Source: Gemmatimonadota bacterium (GTDB taxonomy: Bacteria; Gemmatimonadota; Gemmatimonadetes; Gemmatimonadales; Gemmatimonadaceae). Taken from it: DNA of 64,000 bases. Both the position numbers and the translations under genes were made by a program. The stretch is from contig JAQBQB010000012.1 of NCBI GenBank assembly GCA_028287235.1, forward strand, positions 62,001-126,000, written 5' to 3'. A model generated the notes under the pieces. It worked only from the letters and a program-made list of their open reading frames with translations, did not search any database and had not been told where the DNA came from. Below, one piece after another: positions 38,708 through 46,268 of this stretch (position 1 is its first letter; each line of letters starts with the position of its first letter).

Positions 38708-39475
38708 GTGGGACAGGTCCTCGCGATCGTTAGCCAAAAGGGCGGCGTCGGGAAGACCACGACTGCGATCAACCTCGCGGCCGCGCTCGCTCGGCGGGGC
38801 AATAAGATCCTGCTCATCGATACCGACCCCCAAGGCTCGGTTCGCTTCGGGCTTGGACTGAGCGGGGCGGCCACGCGCGTTGGACTGTCCGATTACCTGG
38901 CCGGCACGCACCAGATGAACGAGGTGGTGCGCACGACGAGCCTGCCGTGGCTGCGCGTCGTGTCGGCGGGGAGCGTGAGCGAGAGCGTGACGCACGATCG
39001 GTACATGCGCGACCTGTCCGAATCGTCGCGAACCGCCGAGCTGTTCGAGCGCGCCCGCCATCGCGGCTACACCGTGGTCGTCGACACGCCGCCCGGCTTG
39101 GGACCGGTGGTGCACCGCGTGCTCGCCTGCAGCCAGCACGTGCTCGTGCCGCTCCAGTGCGAGCCGCTGGCGCTCCAAACGACGACGCAGATCCTTCGAG
39201 GCATTCGCGCCGCGCTCACGACGAATCCGGGGCTCGTGCTCGAGGGAATTTTGCTCACGATGGTGGAGCCTGGAAATCCCGCGTCCGAGCGCGTGGCCAA
39301 GTATGTGCGGGAACAGCTGCCGCACGGACTGGTACTGGATATGTCGGTGCCGCGCACCGCCGCCTCGATCGACGCGTTCGCCGCGGGGCAGCCCGTCGTG
39401 CTTCGGGCGCCCGACGATCCGGCGGCGCAGGCCTATCGCGCGTTGGCTGAACATCTCGCCGGACGGCTCGGGTGA
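38708..39475 (+). CDS. ParA/Soj-like ATPase without a ParB partner
   Basis: This is a 255-residue deviant Walker ATPase of the ParA/MinD class. The deviant P-loop is QKGGVGKTTTAINLAAAL (10-27), Walker A-prime is VVVDTPPGLG, and the switch region carries LLIDTDPQGSVRFGLG. Members position plasmids, chromosomes, chemoreceptors or other cargo on the nucleoid. There is no parB gene beside it, no plasmid genes, and no parS-like cluster that I can see. Its neighbours are a TPR protein and a lipoprotein, both coupled to it, so it looks like an orphan ParA with a non-DNA cargo. The GTG start has no strong ribosome site, in keeping with translational coupling. Confidence 0.92.
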   Translation: MGQVLAIVSQKGGVGKTTTAINLAAALARRGNKILLIDTDPQGSVRFGLGLSGAATRVGLSDYLAGTHQMNEVVRTTSLPWLRVVSAGSVSESVTHDRYMRDLSESSRTAELFERARHRGYTVVVDTPPGLGPVVHRVLACSQHVLVPLQCEPLALQTTTQILRGIRAALTTNPGLVLEGILLTMVEPGNPASERVAKYVREQLPHGLVLDMSVPRTAASIDAFAAGQPVVLRAPDDPAAQAYRALAEHLAGRLG

Positions 39476-40269
39476 ACTCTCGCATTACCAGTTGGCTGAT
39501 CGGAATCGCGGCCGCGGCCGCGGTCGCGTGCATCGACATGTCGGCGCCGAACGGACCAGCGTCCATCTCGGTCCTGCTTCTTCCGTCGCCTGGCGTGGTG
39601 CTGGGCGACGTCATGCGCGACAGCAACGGCGTGCCCGCTCCGGTGGGGCTCGCGGCGTACAACGCAACCGGCGGAATACTGAGCGGGCTGAAGGCAGACT
39701 TCTTCATCACCGACTCGCTGCGGTTCGCGCACCTCGATCCGAACTTGATCCTCGTCGGCGACAGTCTCGGCACGGCGCACGTCATTGGGCAGATCGGCTC
39801 GCTGCAAACGCCGGTGGCTAACGTGCCGGTCACGCTGGCGCCGGCGAAGTTTACGGCGACGGGAACCATCGACACGCTCCGTGCACCGCTCAGCGCCGAC
39901 TCGGCGACGGCCATCGGCGGCATGCCGCTCGGCGCGTTGCTGCAGAGCGCGACAAACACCGGAGTGGCGGGCTTCGTCGTCAAGTACGCGATTACGTACG
40001 CGCCGGCGACGAAGGCCGGGTCGACGGGGGTGGCAGTCTATCTCGCGGGAGACGACGGTAAGATCGCGCTCCGCGACACGACGGACGCAAGCGGCGCGGT
40101 GACTCGCAGGCTTACCGTCAACTCGTCGTTCCTGGCCGACGCGGATCTGCTTGCGGGGCGCAAGACCGACAGCGCCGTGGTGCTAGCGACCACGTCGTAC
40201 AAGGGCGTTCCAATTCCCAATAGCCCGCTGAGATTCGTAGTTCCGATCAAAGTGACACTTCTCCCATGA
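39472..40269 (+). CDS. Lipoprotein with Ig-like repeats
   Basis: This 265-residue protein starts with a lipoprotein signal (hydrophobic run then AVAC, lipidated Cys20). The mature part is rich in Thr, Val, Ser and Gly and looks like two or three immunoglobulin-like beta domains of the bacterial Ig/invasin style, for example GVPAPVGLAAYNATGG, TPVANVPVTLAPAKFTATG and YLAGDDGKIALRDTTDASG. I do not recognise a named family. The GTG start overlaps the ParA stop. Cell-surface or periplasmic exposure is expected. A link to the ParA protein across the membrane would need a further partner. Confidence 0.75.
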   Translation: MNSRITSWLIGIAAAAAVACIDMSAPNGPASISVLLLPSPGVVLGDVMRDSNGVPAPVGLAAYNATGGILSGLKADFFITDSLRFAHLDPNLILVGDSLGTAHVIGQIGSLQTPVANVPVTLAPAKFTATGTIDTLRAPLSADSATAIGGMPLGALLQSATNTGVAGFVVKYAITYAPATKAGSTGVAVYLAGDDGKIALRDTTDASGAVTRRLTVNSSFLADADLLAGRKTDSAVVLATTSYKGVPIPNSPLRFVVPIKVTLLP

Positions 40270-40303
40270 TGTAAGCCGGTCGAGCTCTTCAACGAGGACG
40301 CCG

Positions 40304-42154
40304 ATGATTGTCACGGGAGGACCGCGAAACGCGGCACCGGGAACGCTGAACCAGCTGTTCTTCGACGCAGTCTCGACGTACAACAAGCCCGACGCGCTCC
40401 AGGTCAAGCGGAACGGGCGGTACGAGCCGCTCTCCCACGCCACCGTGGAAGCGCGCGTACGTCGCACGGCGCTCGGACTCGAGGAGCTCGGCGTTCGCTC
40501 CGGCGACCGCGTGGCGATTCTCTCCGAGAACCGGCCCGAGTGGGCGATCGCCGATTTCGCCTGCTTACAGCTCGGCGTGACCGACGTGCCGATCTATCCG
40601 AACCTGCCGAGCGACCAGATCGCGTACGTTCTGCGCGATTCGGGCGCGGTGGCGATCTTCGTGTCGAACGCCGAGCAGGCGGCCAAGGTCGCGTCGATCC
40701 GCGGTGAGTGTCCCACGTTGCGCCACGTGATCACCTTCGCCGACTCGGCGGCGGGCGCCGATCTCACCTTCTCGTCGCTCGAGACGTCGGGTGCGGCGGT
40801 GGACACCGACGCGCGCCGCGGCGTGCTGCGCGACCGCGCCGTGGGCGTGCGGCCCGACGATATCGCCACGCTGATTTACACGTCCGGCACCACGGGCGAG
40901 CCCAAGGGCGTGATGCTCACCCACGACAACATCTACTCGAACGTGGCGGCGTCGCGCACGGCGGTGCCGTTCGAGGGCAACGATACTTGCCTGAGCTTCT
41001 TGCCGCTGTCGCACATCTTCGAGCGGATGGCCGGCCACTATCTGATGTTCGCGACGGGCACGAGCATCGCCTACGCCGAGTCGGTCGACGCGGTGCCGCT
41101 CAACCTCACCGAGGTGCGGCCGACACTGGTGTTGTCGGTGCCGCGGTTGTACGAGAAGATGTACGCGCGGGTACTGGAATCGGCGCTGTCGGGCGGCGGC
41201 GTGAAGAAGCAAATCTTTTTCTGGGCTCGCCGCGTGGCCGATCGCTGGGCCGACGTGAAGCTCGCGGGCGGAACGCCAACGGGGCTGCTCGCGCTGCAAT
41301 ACAGAATCGCCCAGAAATTAGTGTTCTCGAAACTCCAGGCGCGCACCGGCGGCCGGCTGCGCTATTTCGTGTCGGGCGGCGCGCCGCTGGCGCCGGAGAT
41401 CAACAAGTTCTTTTACGCCGCCGGACTGGTCATTCTCGAGGGATACGGCCTCACGGAAACGTCGCCCGTCATCGCGGTGAACACGCCGGCGAACTTCCGT
41501 CTCGGCACGGTGGGCAAGCCGATCGCGGGCGTCGAGGTCACGATCGCCGCGGACGGCGAGATCCTGACGCGCGGACCGCACGTGATGAAAGGCTACTACA
41601 ACAAACCCACCGCCACGGCTGAAGCGATCGACAGCGAAGGCTGGTTCCACACCGGCGACATCGGCGAGCTGCGCGACGGCTTTCTGGCGATCACCGATCG
41701 CAAGAAGGACATCATCGTGACGGCCGGCGGCAAGAACATCGCCCCGCAGCCGATCGAGAACAAAATCAAGACGAACAAGTTCGTCAGTCAGGCCGTGATG
41801 ATCGGCGACAAGCGCAAGTTCCCCGTCGTGCTGGTCGTGCCGAACTGGGACTCGCTCGAGAAGTGGGCGAAGGCGCAAAACATTCTCTCGACCGAGCGCG
41901 CGCAACTGCTCGCCATGCCCGCGATCCGCACGAAGATGGAGCAGGAAGTGCAGAGCGAGGTCGCCGACCTGGCGCGCTACGAGATGCCGAAGAAAGTCGC
42001 GCTGCTCGAGCACGACTTCTCGATCGAGCGGGGCGAGCTCACGCCCACGCTCAAGGTGAAGCGGCGTGTCGTCGACAAGACGTACAAGAAGGAGATCGAC
42101 GACCTGTACGCGAGCGGCGAAGAGACGGACCTGGTGCCGGGACGCGGCCGCTAG
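40304..42154 (+). CDS. Long-chain fatty-acyl-CoA synthetase (AMP-forming)
   Basis: This 616-residue enzyme activates fatty acids to acyl-CoA through acyl-AMP. The AMP-binding motif is IYTSGTTGEPKGVMLTHDN (about 191-209). Other blocks are LPLSHIFERMAGHY, RYFVSGGAPLAPEINKFF, GYGLTETSPVIAVNTP and the hinge GFLAITDRKKDIIVTAGGKN. The length and the SGGAPL-GYGLTE pattern match the FadD15/FACL group. The next gene is convergent and overlaps by four bases, so no terminator separates them. No beta-oxidation genes adjoin; the crotonase at 17521 is far away. Confidence 0.93.
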   Translation: MIVTGGPRNAAPGTLNQLFFDAVSTYNKPDALQVKRNGRYEPLSHATVEARVRRTALGLEELGVRSGDRVAILSENRPEWAIADFACLQLGVTDVPIYPNLPSDQIAYVLRDSGAVAIFVSNAEQAAKVASIRGECPTLRHVITFADSAAGADLTFSSLETSGAAVDTDARRGVLRDRAVGVRPDDIATLIYTSGTTGEPKGVMLTHDNIYSNVAASRTAVPFEGNDTCLSFLPLSHIFERMAGHYLMFATGTSIAYAESVDAVPLNLTEVRPTLVLSVPRLYEKMYARVLESALSGGGVKKQIFFWARRVADRWADVKLAGGTPTGLLALQYRIAQKLVFSKLQARTGGRLRYFVSGGAPLAPEINKFFYAAGLVILEGYGLTETSPVIAVNTPANFRLGTVGKPIAGVEVTIAADGEILTRGPHVMKGYYNKPTATAEAIDSEGWFHTGDIGELRDGFLAITDRKKDIIVTAGGKNIAPQPIENKIKTNKFVSQAVMIGDKRKFPVVLVVPNWDSLEKWAKAQNILSTERAQLLAMPAIRTKMEQEVQSEVADLARYEMPKKVALLEHDFSIERGELTPTLKVKRRVVDKTYKKEIDDLYASGEETDLVPGRGR

Positions 42155-42780
42155 CCATCCCGGCGCTTCAGTGCGATCGGGGCGCTGACGGTCACCTTGA
42201 CGTCGAGGCGCGCCACCCACACCTCGTCATCGCGCGCGAGCTCGACCAGCCCATCGGGAATGGGCATCGAGACCGGACCGAGCATGCGGCCTTTCCCGCG
42301 CAGGCTTCTGAGCAGCGACTCGATCGTGGCCGCGTCGGCGGTCGCATCGACAGCCACGGCATCGACCGAGCCCTGCGCGAGCGGCGCGATGTCGGCGACG
42401 AGGAGCGAGACGCCGTCGCCGCTCACCATGCCGGCCGGCGCATTCAGCAACAGCAATTCGGCCGGAGACATACCGCGCACGAGCTGCGCGTGCGCGGCCC
42501 ACGCGCCGTGCAGCACGGCGGTCATTCGGGCATCCGTGAGGTCGAGTGTCGCCGCGAGGCGCACGGCCTCCGCCTCGCTTGGCTGGACGGCAGCGGCCGC
42601 CGGTTGTCGCTCGACGAAGTAGACGACGCCGTCGCGAATGGGATATTCGGCGAGACAAGTCGGGCAGCCAAGCATGCCTGCGAGAATGTCGCGATCTTCG
42701 GCGCGCTCGATCGAGGCCACGAGCCACGTCTCTTCGTGCGGATTCACGCAGCGCAGAATGTCGACGAGTGGAACGAACAT
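42151..42780 (-). CDS. Trm112-like zinc-binding protein with an unassigned C-terminal domain
   Basis: This 209-residue protein begins with a Trm112-like module: Cys11 (LVDILRCVNPHE) and the pair Cys39/Cys42 (GCPTCLAEYPIRDGVVYF). The remaining 150 residues alternate short strands and helices (VSLLVADIAPLAQGSVDAVA and LRGKGRMLGPVSMPIPDGLV), which looks like a Rossmann fold resembling a methyltransferase but without the glycine-rich SAM loop. Trm112 proteins act as partners that stabilise methyltransferases, so a fused degenerate enzyme is possible. The start is the ATG at 42780. The gene follows the short-chain dehydrogenase with an 8-base gap and overlaps the convergent acyl-CoA synthetase stop. 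Confidence 0.65.
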   Translation of the reverse strand: MFVPLVDILRCVNPHEETWLVASIERAEDRDILAGMLGCPTCLAEYPIRDGVVYFVERQPAAAAVQPSEAEAVRLAATLDLTDARMTAVLHGAWAAHAQLVRGMSPAELLLLNAPAGMVSGDGVSLLVADIAPLAQGSVDAVAVDATADAATIESLLRSLRGKGRMLGPVSMPIPDGLVELARDDEVWVARLDVKVTVSAPIALKRRDG

Positions 42781-42788
42781 GCGTCGTT

Positions 42789-43505
42789 CTACGCGCGCGA
42801 CAGGCGCAGCTCGTCGACGTTCACGTCGGCGGGCTGGGTGACGGCGTAGCGGACCGCGGCCGCGACGGCCGCGGGCGAGAGCATCTGTACGCGCGGCGTG
42901 AAGCCCGGGCGCATATCGGGATCGACCGCGTCCCAAAGCGCCGTATCCACCGGACCGGGAGACACGAGCGTGGTGCGAATGCCGCTGCCGCGCAGCTCGC
43001 CGCGCAACACTTCGTGCAGCGCGCGCAGGCCGAACTTGCTCGCGGCATAGGCGCCGTTCTCGGGAAAGGTCGCGCGATCGGCGATCGAGCCGATCATCAC
43101 GATGTGGCCGCTGCGCCGCGCGCGCATGGCGCCGAGGAATGCGTGCACGAGCAGAAAGGGCGCGACGAGGTTCACGTCGAGCGCGGCGCGGAAGTCGCGC
43201 GGGTCGGTGGTGTCGACCGTCGCGAGCTTGAACATGCCGGCGTTGTTGACGATGACATCCGGCGCGCCGTCGAACTCGTCGGTGAGGCGCTCGGCGAGCG
43301 CGGCGATCGCCGCCGGGTCGGCGACGTCGCAGGGATAGGGGAGCGCGCGTGCTCCGAGATCGGCCGCACGCGCGCGGAGCTCGTCGCTCGATCGCGCGAG
43401 CATCGCCACGCGCATGCCGTCGGCCACGAGTGCACGCGCCACCTCGAGCCCAATGCCGCGCGACGCCCCGCTCACCAGCGCCGTCCGCCCCGCGAGCGCG
43501 CTCAT
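42789..43505 (-). CDS. Short-chain dehydrogenase/reductase coupled to PTPS
   Basis: This 238-residue classical SDR shows VSGASRGIG (11-19) for cofactor binding, NNAGM, and the catalytic region IGSIADRATFPENGAYAASK with the YxxxK pair. The length fits. It starts in the stop codon of the PTPS gene (ATGA), which is the best functional clue. In biopterin synthesis, PTPS is followed by sepiapterin reductase, an SDR that completes tetrahydrobiopterin, so this could be such a reductase. Sequence motifs alone do not distinguish it from other ketoreductases. Confidence 0.85.
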   Translation of the reverse strand: MSALAGRTALVSGASRGIGLEVARALVADGMRVAMLARSSDELRARAADLGARALPYPCDVADPAAIAALAERLTDEFDGAPDVIVNNAGMFKLATVDTTDPRDFRAALDVNLVAPFLLVHAFLGAMRARRSGHIVMIGSIADRATFPENGAYAASKFGLRALHEVLRGELRGSGIRTTLVSPGPVDTALWDAVDPDMRPGFTPRVQMLSPAAVAAAVRYAVTQPADVNVDELRLSRA

Positions 43506-43915
43506 TTTCCGTCGTATTCCACGTAGTTGTTCGCCGTTTCCCAGAGCACCAGGCGCGTCAAGCGCGCGGGGGCGATGTGCGGCTCGAGCACGCGCCACAT
43601 CGCGACGACGATGTTCTCGGTGGTCGGGATGGTGTCGCGCATGAAGTCGACCTCGAGATTGAAGTTGCGATGGTCGGCTTTGCTGACGACTTCGCGCTCC
43701 ACGATCTCCTTCAGCTTGCTGAGGTCGATCACGTAGCCCGTGCGCGGATCGATGGAGCCGGTCACGGACACGTCGAGCGTGTAGTTATGGCCGTGCCAGT
43801 TGGGATTGTTGCACTTGCCGAAAATGGCCTGGTTTTCTTCGTCGGAGAGCGCCGGGTTGTGCACGCGGTGCGCGGCATTGAACATCATCCGACGCGTGAT
43901 CGTGACCTGTGGCAT
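43502..43915 (-). CDS. 6-pyruvoyl-tetrahydropterin synthase family protein (PTPS-like)
   Basis: This 137-residue enzyme acts on dihydroneopterin triphosphate. Zinc ligands are His16 (FNAAHRVHN) and His41/His43 in HGHNYTLDV. The catalytic Cys35 sits in GKCNNPNWHGHNY, almost the same as the eukaryotic-type PTPS motif GKCNNPNGHGHNY. This makes true PTPS activity (6-pyruvoyl-tetrahydropterin) as likely as the QueD reaction of queuosine synthesis. The rest (DHRNFNLEVDF, TTENIVVAMW) also follows PTPS. The coupled SDR supports biopterin. A structured RNA with a terminator lies just upstream, so expression may be controlled by attenuation. Confidence 0.9.
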   Translation of the reverse strand: MPQVTITRRMMFNAAHRVHNPALSDEENQAIFGKCNNPNWHGHNYTLDVSVTGSIDPRTGYVIDLSKLKEIVEREVVSKADHRNFNLEVDFMRDTIPTTENIVVAMWRVLEPHIAPARLTRLVLWETANNYVEYDGK

Positions 43916-43939
43916 GTCGCTCCCTCCGTTGGATCGAAC

Positions 43940-44155
43940 AAAAGAACGAGCCCCGTGGTGTGACCCACGGGGCTCGAAGACTCGGTTCGGAGAGGTTTAC
44001 TGAAGCCCGGTCGAATGTGTGAGGTCCTCACCATCAACCTGCCGCCTTCCCCCGCACTGGGGGCATGACGTCGGTGATAGATTGTCGAACCAACCCGAAG
44101 GACTTATCGGCTCAAAAACGAATTCTCCGTCCCGACTGTTGCTTCTGGCTCGTGG
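43940..44155 (-). ncRNA. Structured leader or small RNA upstream of the PTPS operon
   Basis: This is about 215 bases without a gene. From a strong promoter (44162-44190) the minus-strand RNA would start near 44155. It can form a closing stem GGTTCG / CGAACC, a hairpin GCCCCCAGTGCGGGGG, and a long hairpin GGTTGA..GTGAGG / CCTCAC..TCGACC. It ends in an intrinsic terminator about 30 bases before the PTPS start. The two readings are a regulated leader (riboswitch or attenuator) or a separate small RNA of about 6S RNA size. I do not recognise a known family. Confidence 0.55.
43947..43976 (-). terminator. Intrinsic terminator in front of PTPS
   Basis: CGAGCCCCGTGG and CCACGGGGCTCG form a perfect 12-bp stem with a 6-base loop. 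On the minus strand it is followed by TTCTTTTGTTC, a fair U-tract, so it works leftward, toward and just before the PTPS start at 43915. Confidence 0.85.
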
Positions 44156-44161
44156 AAAAGC

Positions 44162-44190
44162 AAGTTAGATACCAACGTACGACAGGTCAA
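44162..44190 (-). promoter_or_regulatory. Promoter of the PTPS leader RNA
   Basis: On the minus strand TTGACC (44190-44185) and TAACTT (44167-44162) are spaced by exactly 17 bases. It is one of the best sigma-70-like promoters in the window. The -35 lies only 3 bases from the start of the divergent small membrane protein gene. Confidence 0.75.
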
Positions 44191-44193
44191 TAA

Positions 44194-44361
44194 ATGGATC
44201 TCGGCATTCTGATTGGTCTCGCGCTCATCGTCATCTGGGGCATCGGCGCACTCGCGTTCGACGGACCCGGATGGATTCATCTCCTGCTCACCGTGGGCGT
44301 GTTCGTCGTGATCTGGCGCATCGTCGTCACCGGCGACCGGCGGCATCCGGAAGCGAAATAA
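44194..44361 (+). CDS. Lmo0937-like small membrane protein (DUF5670-like)
   Basis: This 55-residue frame starts ATG GAT CTC and encodes two membrane helices: ILIGLALIVIWGIGALAF (about 5-22) and WIHLLLTVGVFVVIWRIVV (about 27-45), with a short basic tail. The WIHLLL pattern matches the very small lmo0937-type membrane proteins found across bacteria, of unknown function. The ribosome site is poor, and the promoter must overlap the PTPS leader RNA promoter on the other strand. The size, composition and motif make it a likely real gene. Confidence 0.65.
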   Translation: MDLGILIGLALIVIWGIGALAFDGPGWIHLLLTVGVFVVIWRIVVTGDRRHPEAK

Positions 44362-44364
44362 TCG

Positions 44365-44463
44365 CGCCGTCCCGAGCATTCGCGTCATCCCGAGTATTCG
44401 CGTCATCCTGAGCATTCGTGTCATCCTGAGCATTCGTGTCATCCTGAGCGAAGCGAAGGATCG
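44365..44463. repeat. 18-bp tandem array of a dispersed repeat (GTCATCCTGAGC type)
   Basis: Three full 18-bp copies of CGYGTCATCCYGAGYATT (44381-44434) follow a 16-base partial copy and end in GTCATCCTGAGCGAAGCGAA with GGATCG. The last unit is the classical dispersed bacterial repeat. The array fills the 141-base gap between the small membrane protein and the convergent transporter gene. Nothing else is seen there. Confidence 0.85.
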
Positions 44464-44502
44464 CCTTCCGTAACACCAAGATCCTCCACTCGCCTCGCGC
44501 TC

Positions 44503-45735
44503 TCAGAACGACAACCAGACCATTGCCGCGATGCCCCACGCGAGCGTGAGCAACGTGACGGGAACGCCGGCCTTGAGATAGTCGACGAAGCGCAGCTGCT
44601 CTCCGCGCGATTCCGCGCGCTCGGCCACGATGAGGTTCGCCATGGAGCCGAGCAGCGTCAGATTGCCGGCGAAGGTCGAGCTCATCGCCATGATCAGCCA
44701 GATGAACTCCGGCTTGGCGACCTTCGGCACCACGGGCAGCCAGAGGATCACCGCCGGCACGTTGGAGATGAGATTCGAGAGCGCCACCATGGCGGCCGAC
44801 GTCACGACAGCATCGTGCAACGGCGCGCCGTGCAGCTGCGCACCGGCGGCCGACGTCAACGACGTGACGAGCGGGAGGTCGCGCGCGCCGCGCATGACGA
44901 CGAACAGCGCCGCGAAGAACACGAGCAGCGGCCATTCCACTTTCTCGAACGCAGCCGCCGGATCGCGCTGCGCGACGACCGCCAGCACCGCCGCGGCGGT
45001 GATCGCGACGAGTGGCAGCGACAGCCCGGCGAGCCAGGCAACGAGTGCGCCGGCGAACACGATCAGCGAACGAATCACGAGCATCCGATCGAACGGCGCA
45101 TCGAGAATCTGCGCTTGCTCCGGCAGCTCGGTCGCGAGCTCACGCCGATAGAGCATGGACAGCACGCCGAAGACGATCGCGAGGCCGCCGAGCGAGGGCA
45201 GTGCGAGCGAAGCGACGAACCGGGCGAAGTGAATGCCGCTCGCCACCCCGATGAGCATGTTCTGCGGGTTGCCGGTCGGCGTCATGGCGCTGCCGACGTT
45301 GGACGCCAGCGCGATCGCCACGAGGAACGGCAACGCCCTGAGGCGCAGCGGCCGCAGCACCGCGATCAGCAGCGGCGTGAGGACGAGGCAGACGGTATCG
45401 TTGACGAAGAAGGCCGAGAGCAGCCCGCTCGCGAGCACCACGGCGCCGAGCAGGGCTCGCGGGGACCGCGCCCGGGCGACGATGCGCCGCGCCGCCCACT
45501 CGAAGAACCCACCGACTTCGAGGAAGCCGGTAATTAGTAGCACTCCGAACAAAAATACCAGCACGTCGAGATCGATCGCCGCGTACGCGTCGCGCAACGG
45601 CAGCTGTCCAATCGTGACCATCGCCACCGCGCCGACCAATGCGGCGGCGGGACGGTTGAGTCGAACGAACGGAACGCGCGGAACGGCGATGAGCAGGTAC
45701 GTGACGACCAGGATCGCCAGGCGCGCCGCGATCAC
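44503..45735 (-). CDS. Ion transporter superfamily permease (ArsB/NhaD/SLC13-like)
   Basis: This 410-residue membrane protein has about 11 helices. Family features are the two similar half-site motifs FFVNDTVCLVLTPLLI and LSNLISNVPAVILWLP, plus AMTPTGNPQNMLIG near residue 160. These are shared by ArsB, NhaD and anion transporters (IT superfamily). The substrate is unclear: arsenite, sodium, citrate-like anions and sulfate are all handled by relatives. No arsR or arsC gene is nearby. The start is a GTG. Upstream is a lipoprotein gene with a 16-base gap. Confidence 0.87.
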   Translation of the reverse strand: MIAARLAILVVTYLLIAVPRVPFVRLNRPAAALVGAVAMVTIGQLPLRDAYAAIDLDVLVFLFGVLLITGFLEVGGFFEWAARRIVARARSPRALLGAVVLASGLLSAFFVNDTVCLVLTPLLIAVLRPLRLRALPFLVAIALASNVGSAMTPTGNPQNMLIGVASGIHFARFVASLALPSLGGLAIVFGVLSMLYRRELATELPEQAQILDAPFDRMLVIRSLIVFAGALVAWLAGLSLPLVAITAAAVLAVVAQRDPAAAFEKVEWPLLVFFAALFVVMRGARDLPLVTSLTSAAGAQLHGAPLHDAVVTSAAMVALSNLISNVPAVILWLPVVPKVAKPEFIWLIMAMSSTFAGNLTLLGSMANLIVAERAESRGEQLRFVDYLKAGVPVTLLTLAWGIAAMVWLSF

Positions 45736-45751
45736 TCGCCGCCGTTACGGC

Positions 45752-46171
45752 TCATGGGTCATGGACCGTAGCGACGCTCTGCCGGAGGAGCGACGCGACC
45801 CGGAAGTCGATCATCTGCCCGGGGGCGACGTTCAGCGCCGGCGACCGCGCCTGGCCCGAGCCGCCAATCGGCGTGGCGGTCACGATGATGCCGCCGCCGT
45901 TGCCGATCGACCAGTTGACGGTGAAGTCGCCGGTGCTGTTGCCGGACACCTGCCCGAGCCGCCGCGTGGTGCCCCCGGCAACGACGGCGATGTTCATGTC
46001 GAGAAAATTCTCATTCTTGACGTGAATCGGAATTGGACCCGGGCGCGGATCGAAGTCGTCGTTTGGCTGGTTACCGTGCGAGCACGCCGCGAGCGCTCCG
46101 CATATGGCCGCGAAGGCCACTCCGCGCATTCGCCGCCGCATGCGGGCGCCGAATTGAGTGTGGTGCATCAT
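45752..46171 (-). CDS. Small lipoprotein
   Basis: This 139-residue protein has a basic N-terminus and a hydrophobic run ending in a lipobox (CGALAAC, Cys30). The mature part is a small beta-rich domain: IPIHVKNENFLDMNIAVVAG, then RRLGQVSGNSTGDFTV and APGQMIDFRVASLL, which looks like an outer-membrane-facing beta sandwich. I do not recognise the family. A shorter start at 46141 (MRRRMRGVAF) is possible. It is followed by the transporter gene, but the 16-base gap alone does not prove a link. Confidence 0.72.
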   Translation of the reverse strand: MMHHTQFGARMRRRMRGVAFAAICGALAACSHGNQPNDDFDPRPGPIPIHVKNENFLDMNIAVVAGGTTRRLGQVSGNSTGDFTVNWSIGNGGGIIVTATPIGGSGQARSPALNVAPGQMIDFRVASLLRQSVATVHDP

Positions 46172-46268
46172 GGCAGAAGTTTCCGGTCGCAACTTGGGGT
46201 GGCTGAAGGCAGCGGTCGGAACCGCCTCCAGAGGGAATTGCGAAGATAGTGCCGGGGTTCCCGCGGCG

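Noticed and set aside
39472-40269. ParA neighbours as a plasmid partition locus
   Set aside because: There is no ParB, replication initiator or parS-like iterons nearby; the surrounding genes are chromosomal housekeeping genes.
44041-44155. Resemblance of the RNA region to SRP RNA (GGAAGG..GCAG on the minus strand)
   Set aside because: The bases flanking the GGAA do not pair as the SRP domain IV stem requires, and the opposite strand motif (AGGTCAGG-like) is missing.
44365-44463. Repeat array as a possible CRISPR
   Set aside because: The 18-bp units are contiguous with no spacers, and no cas genes are present.
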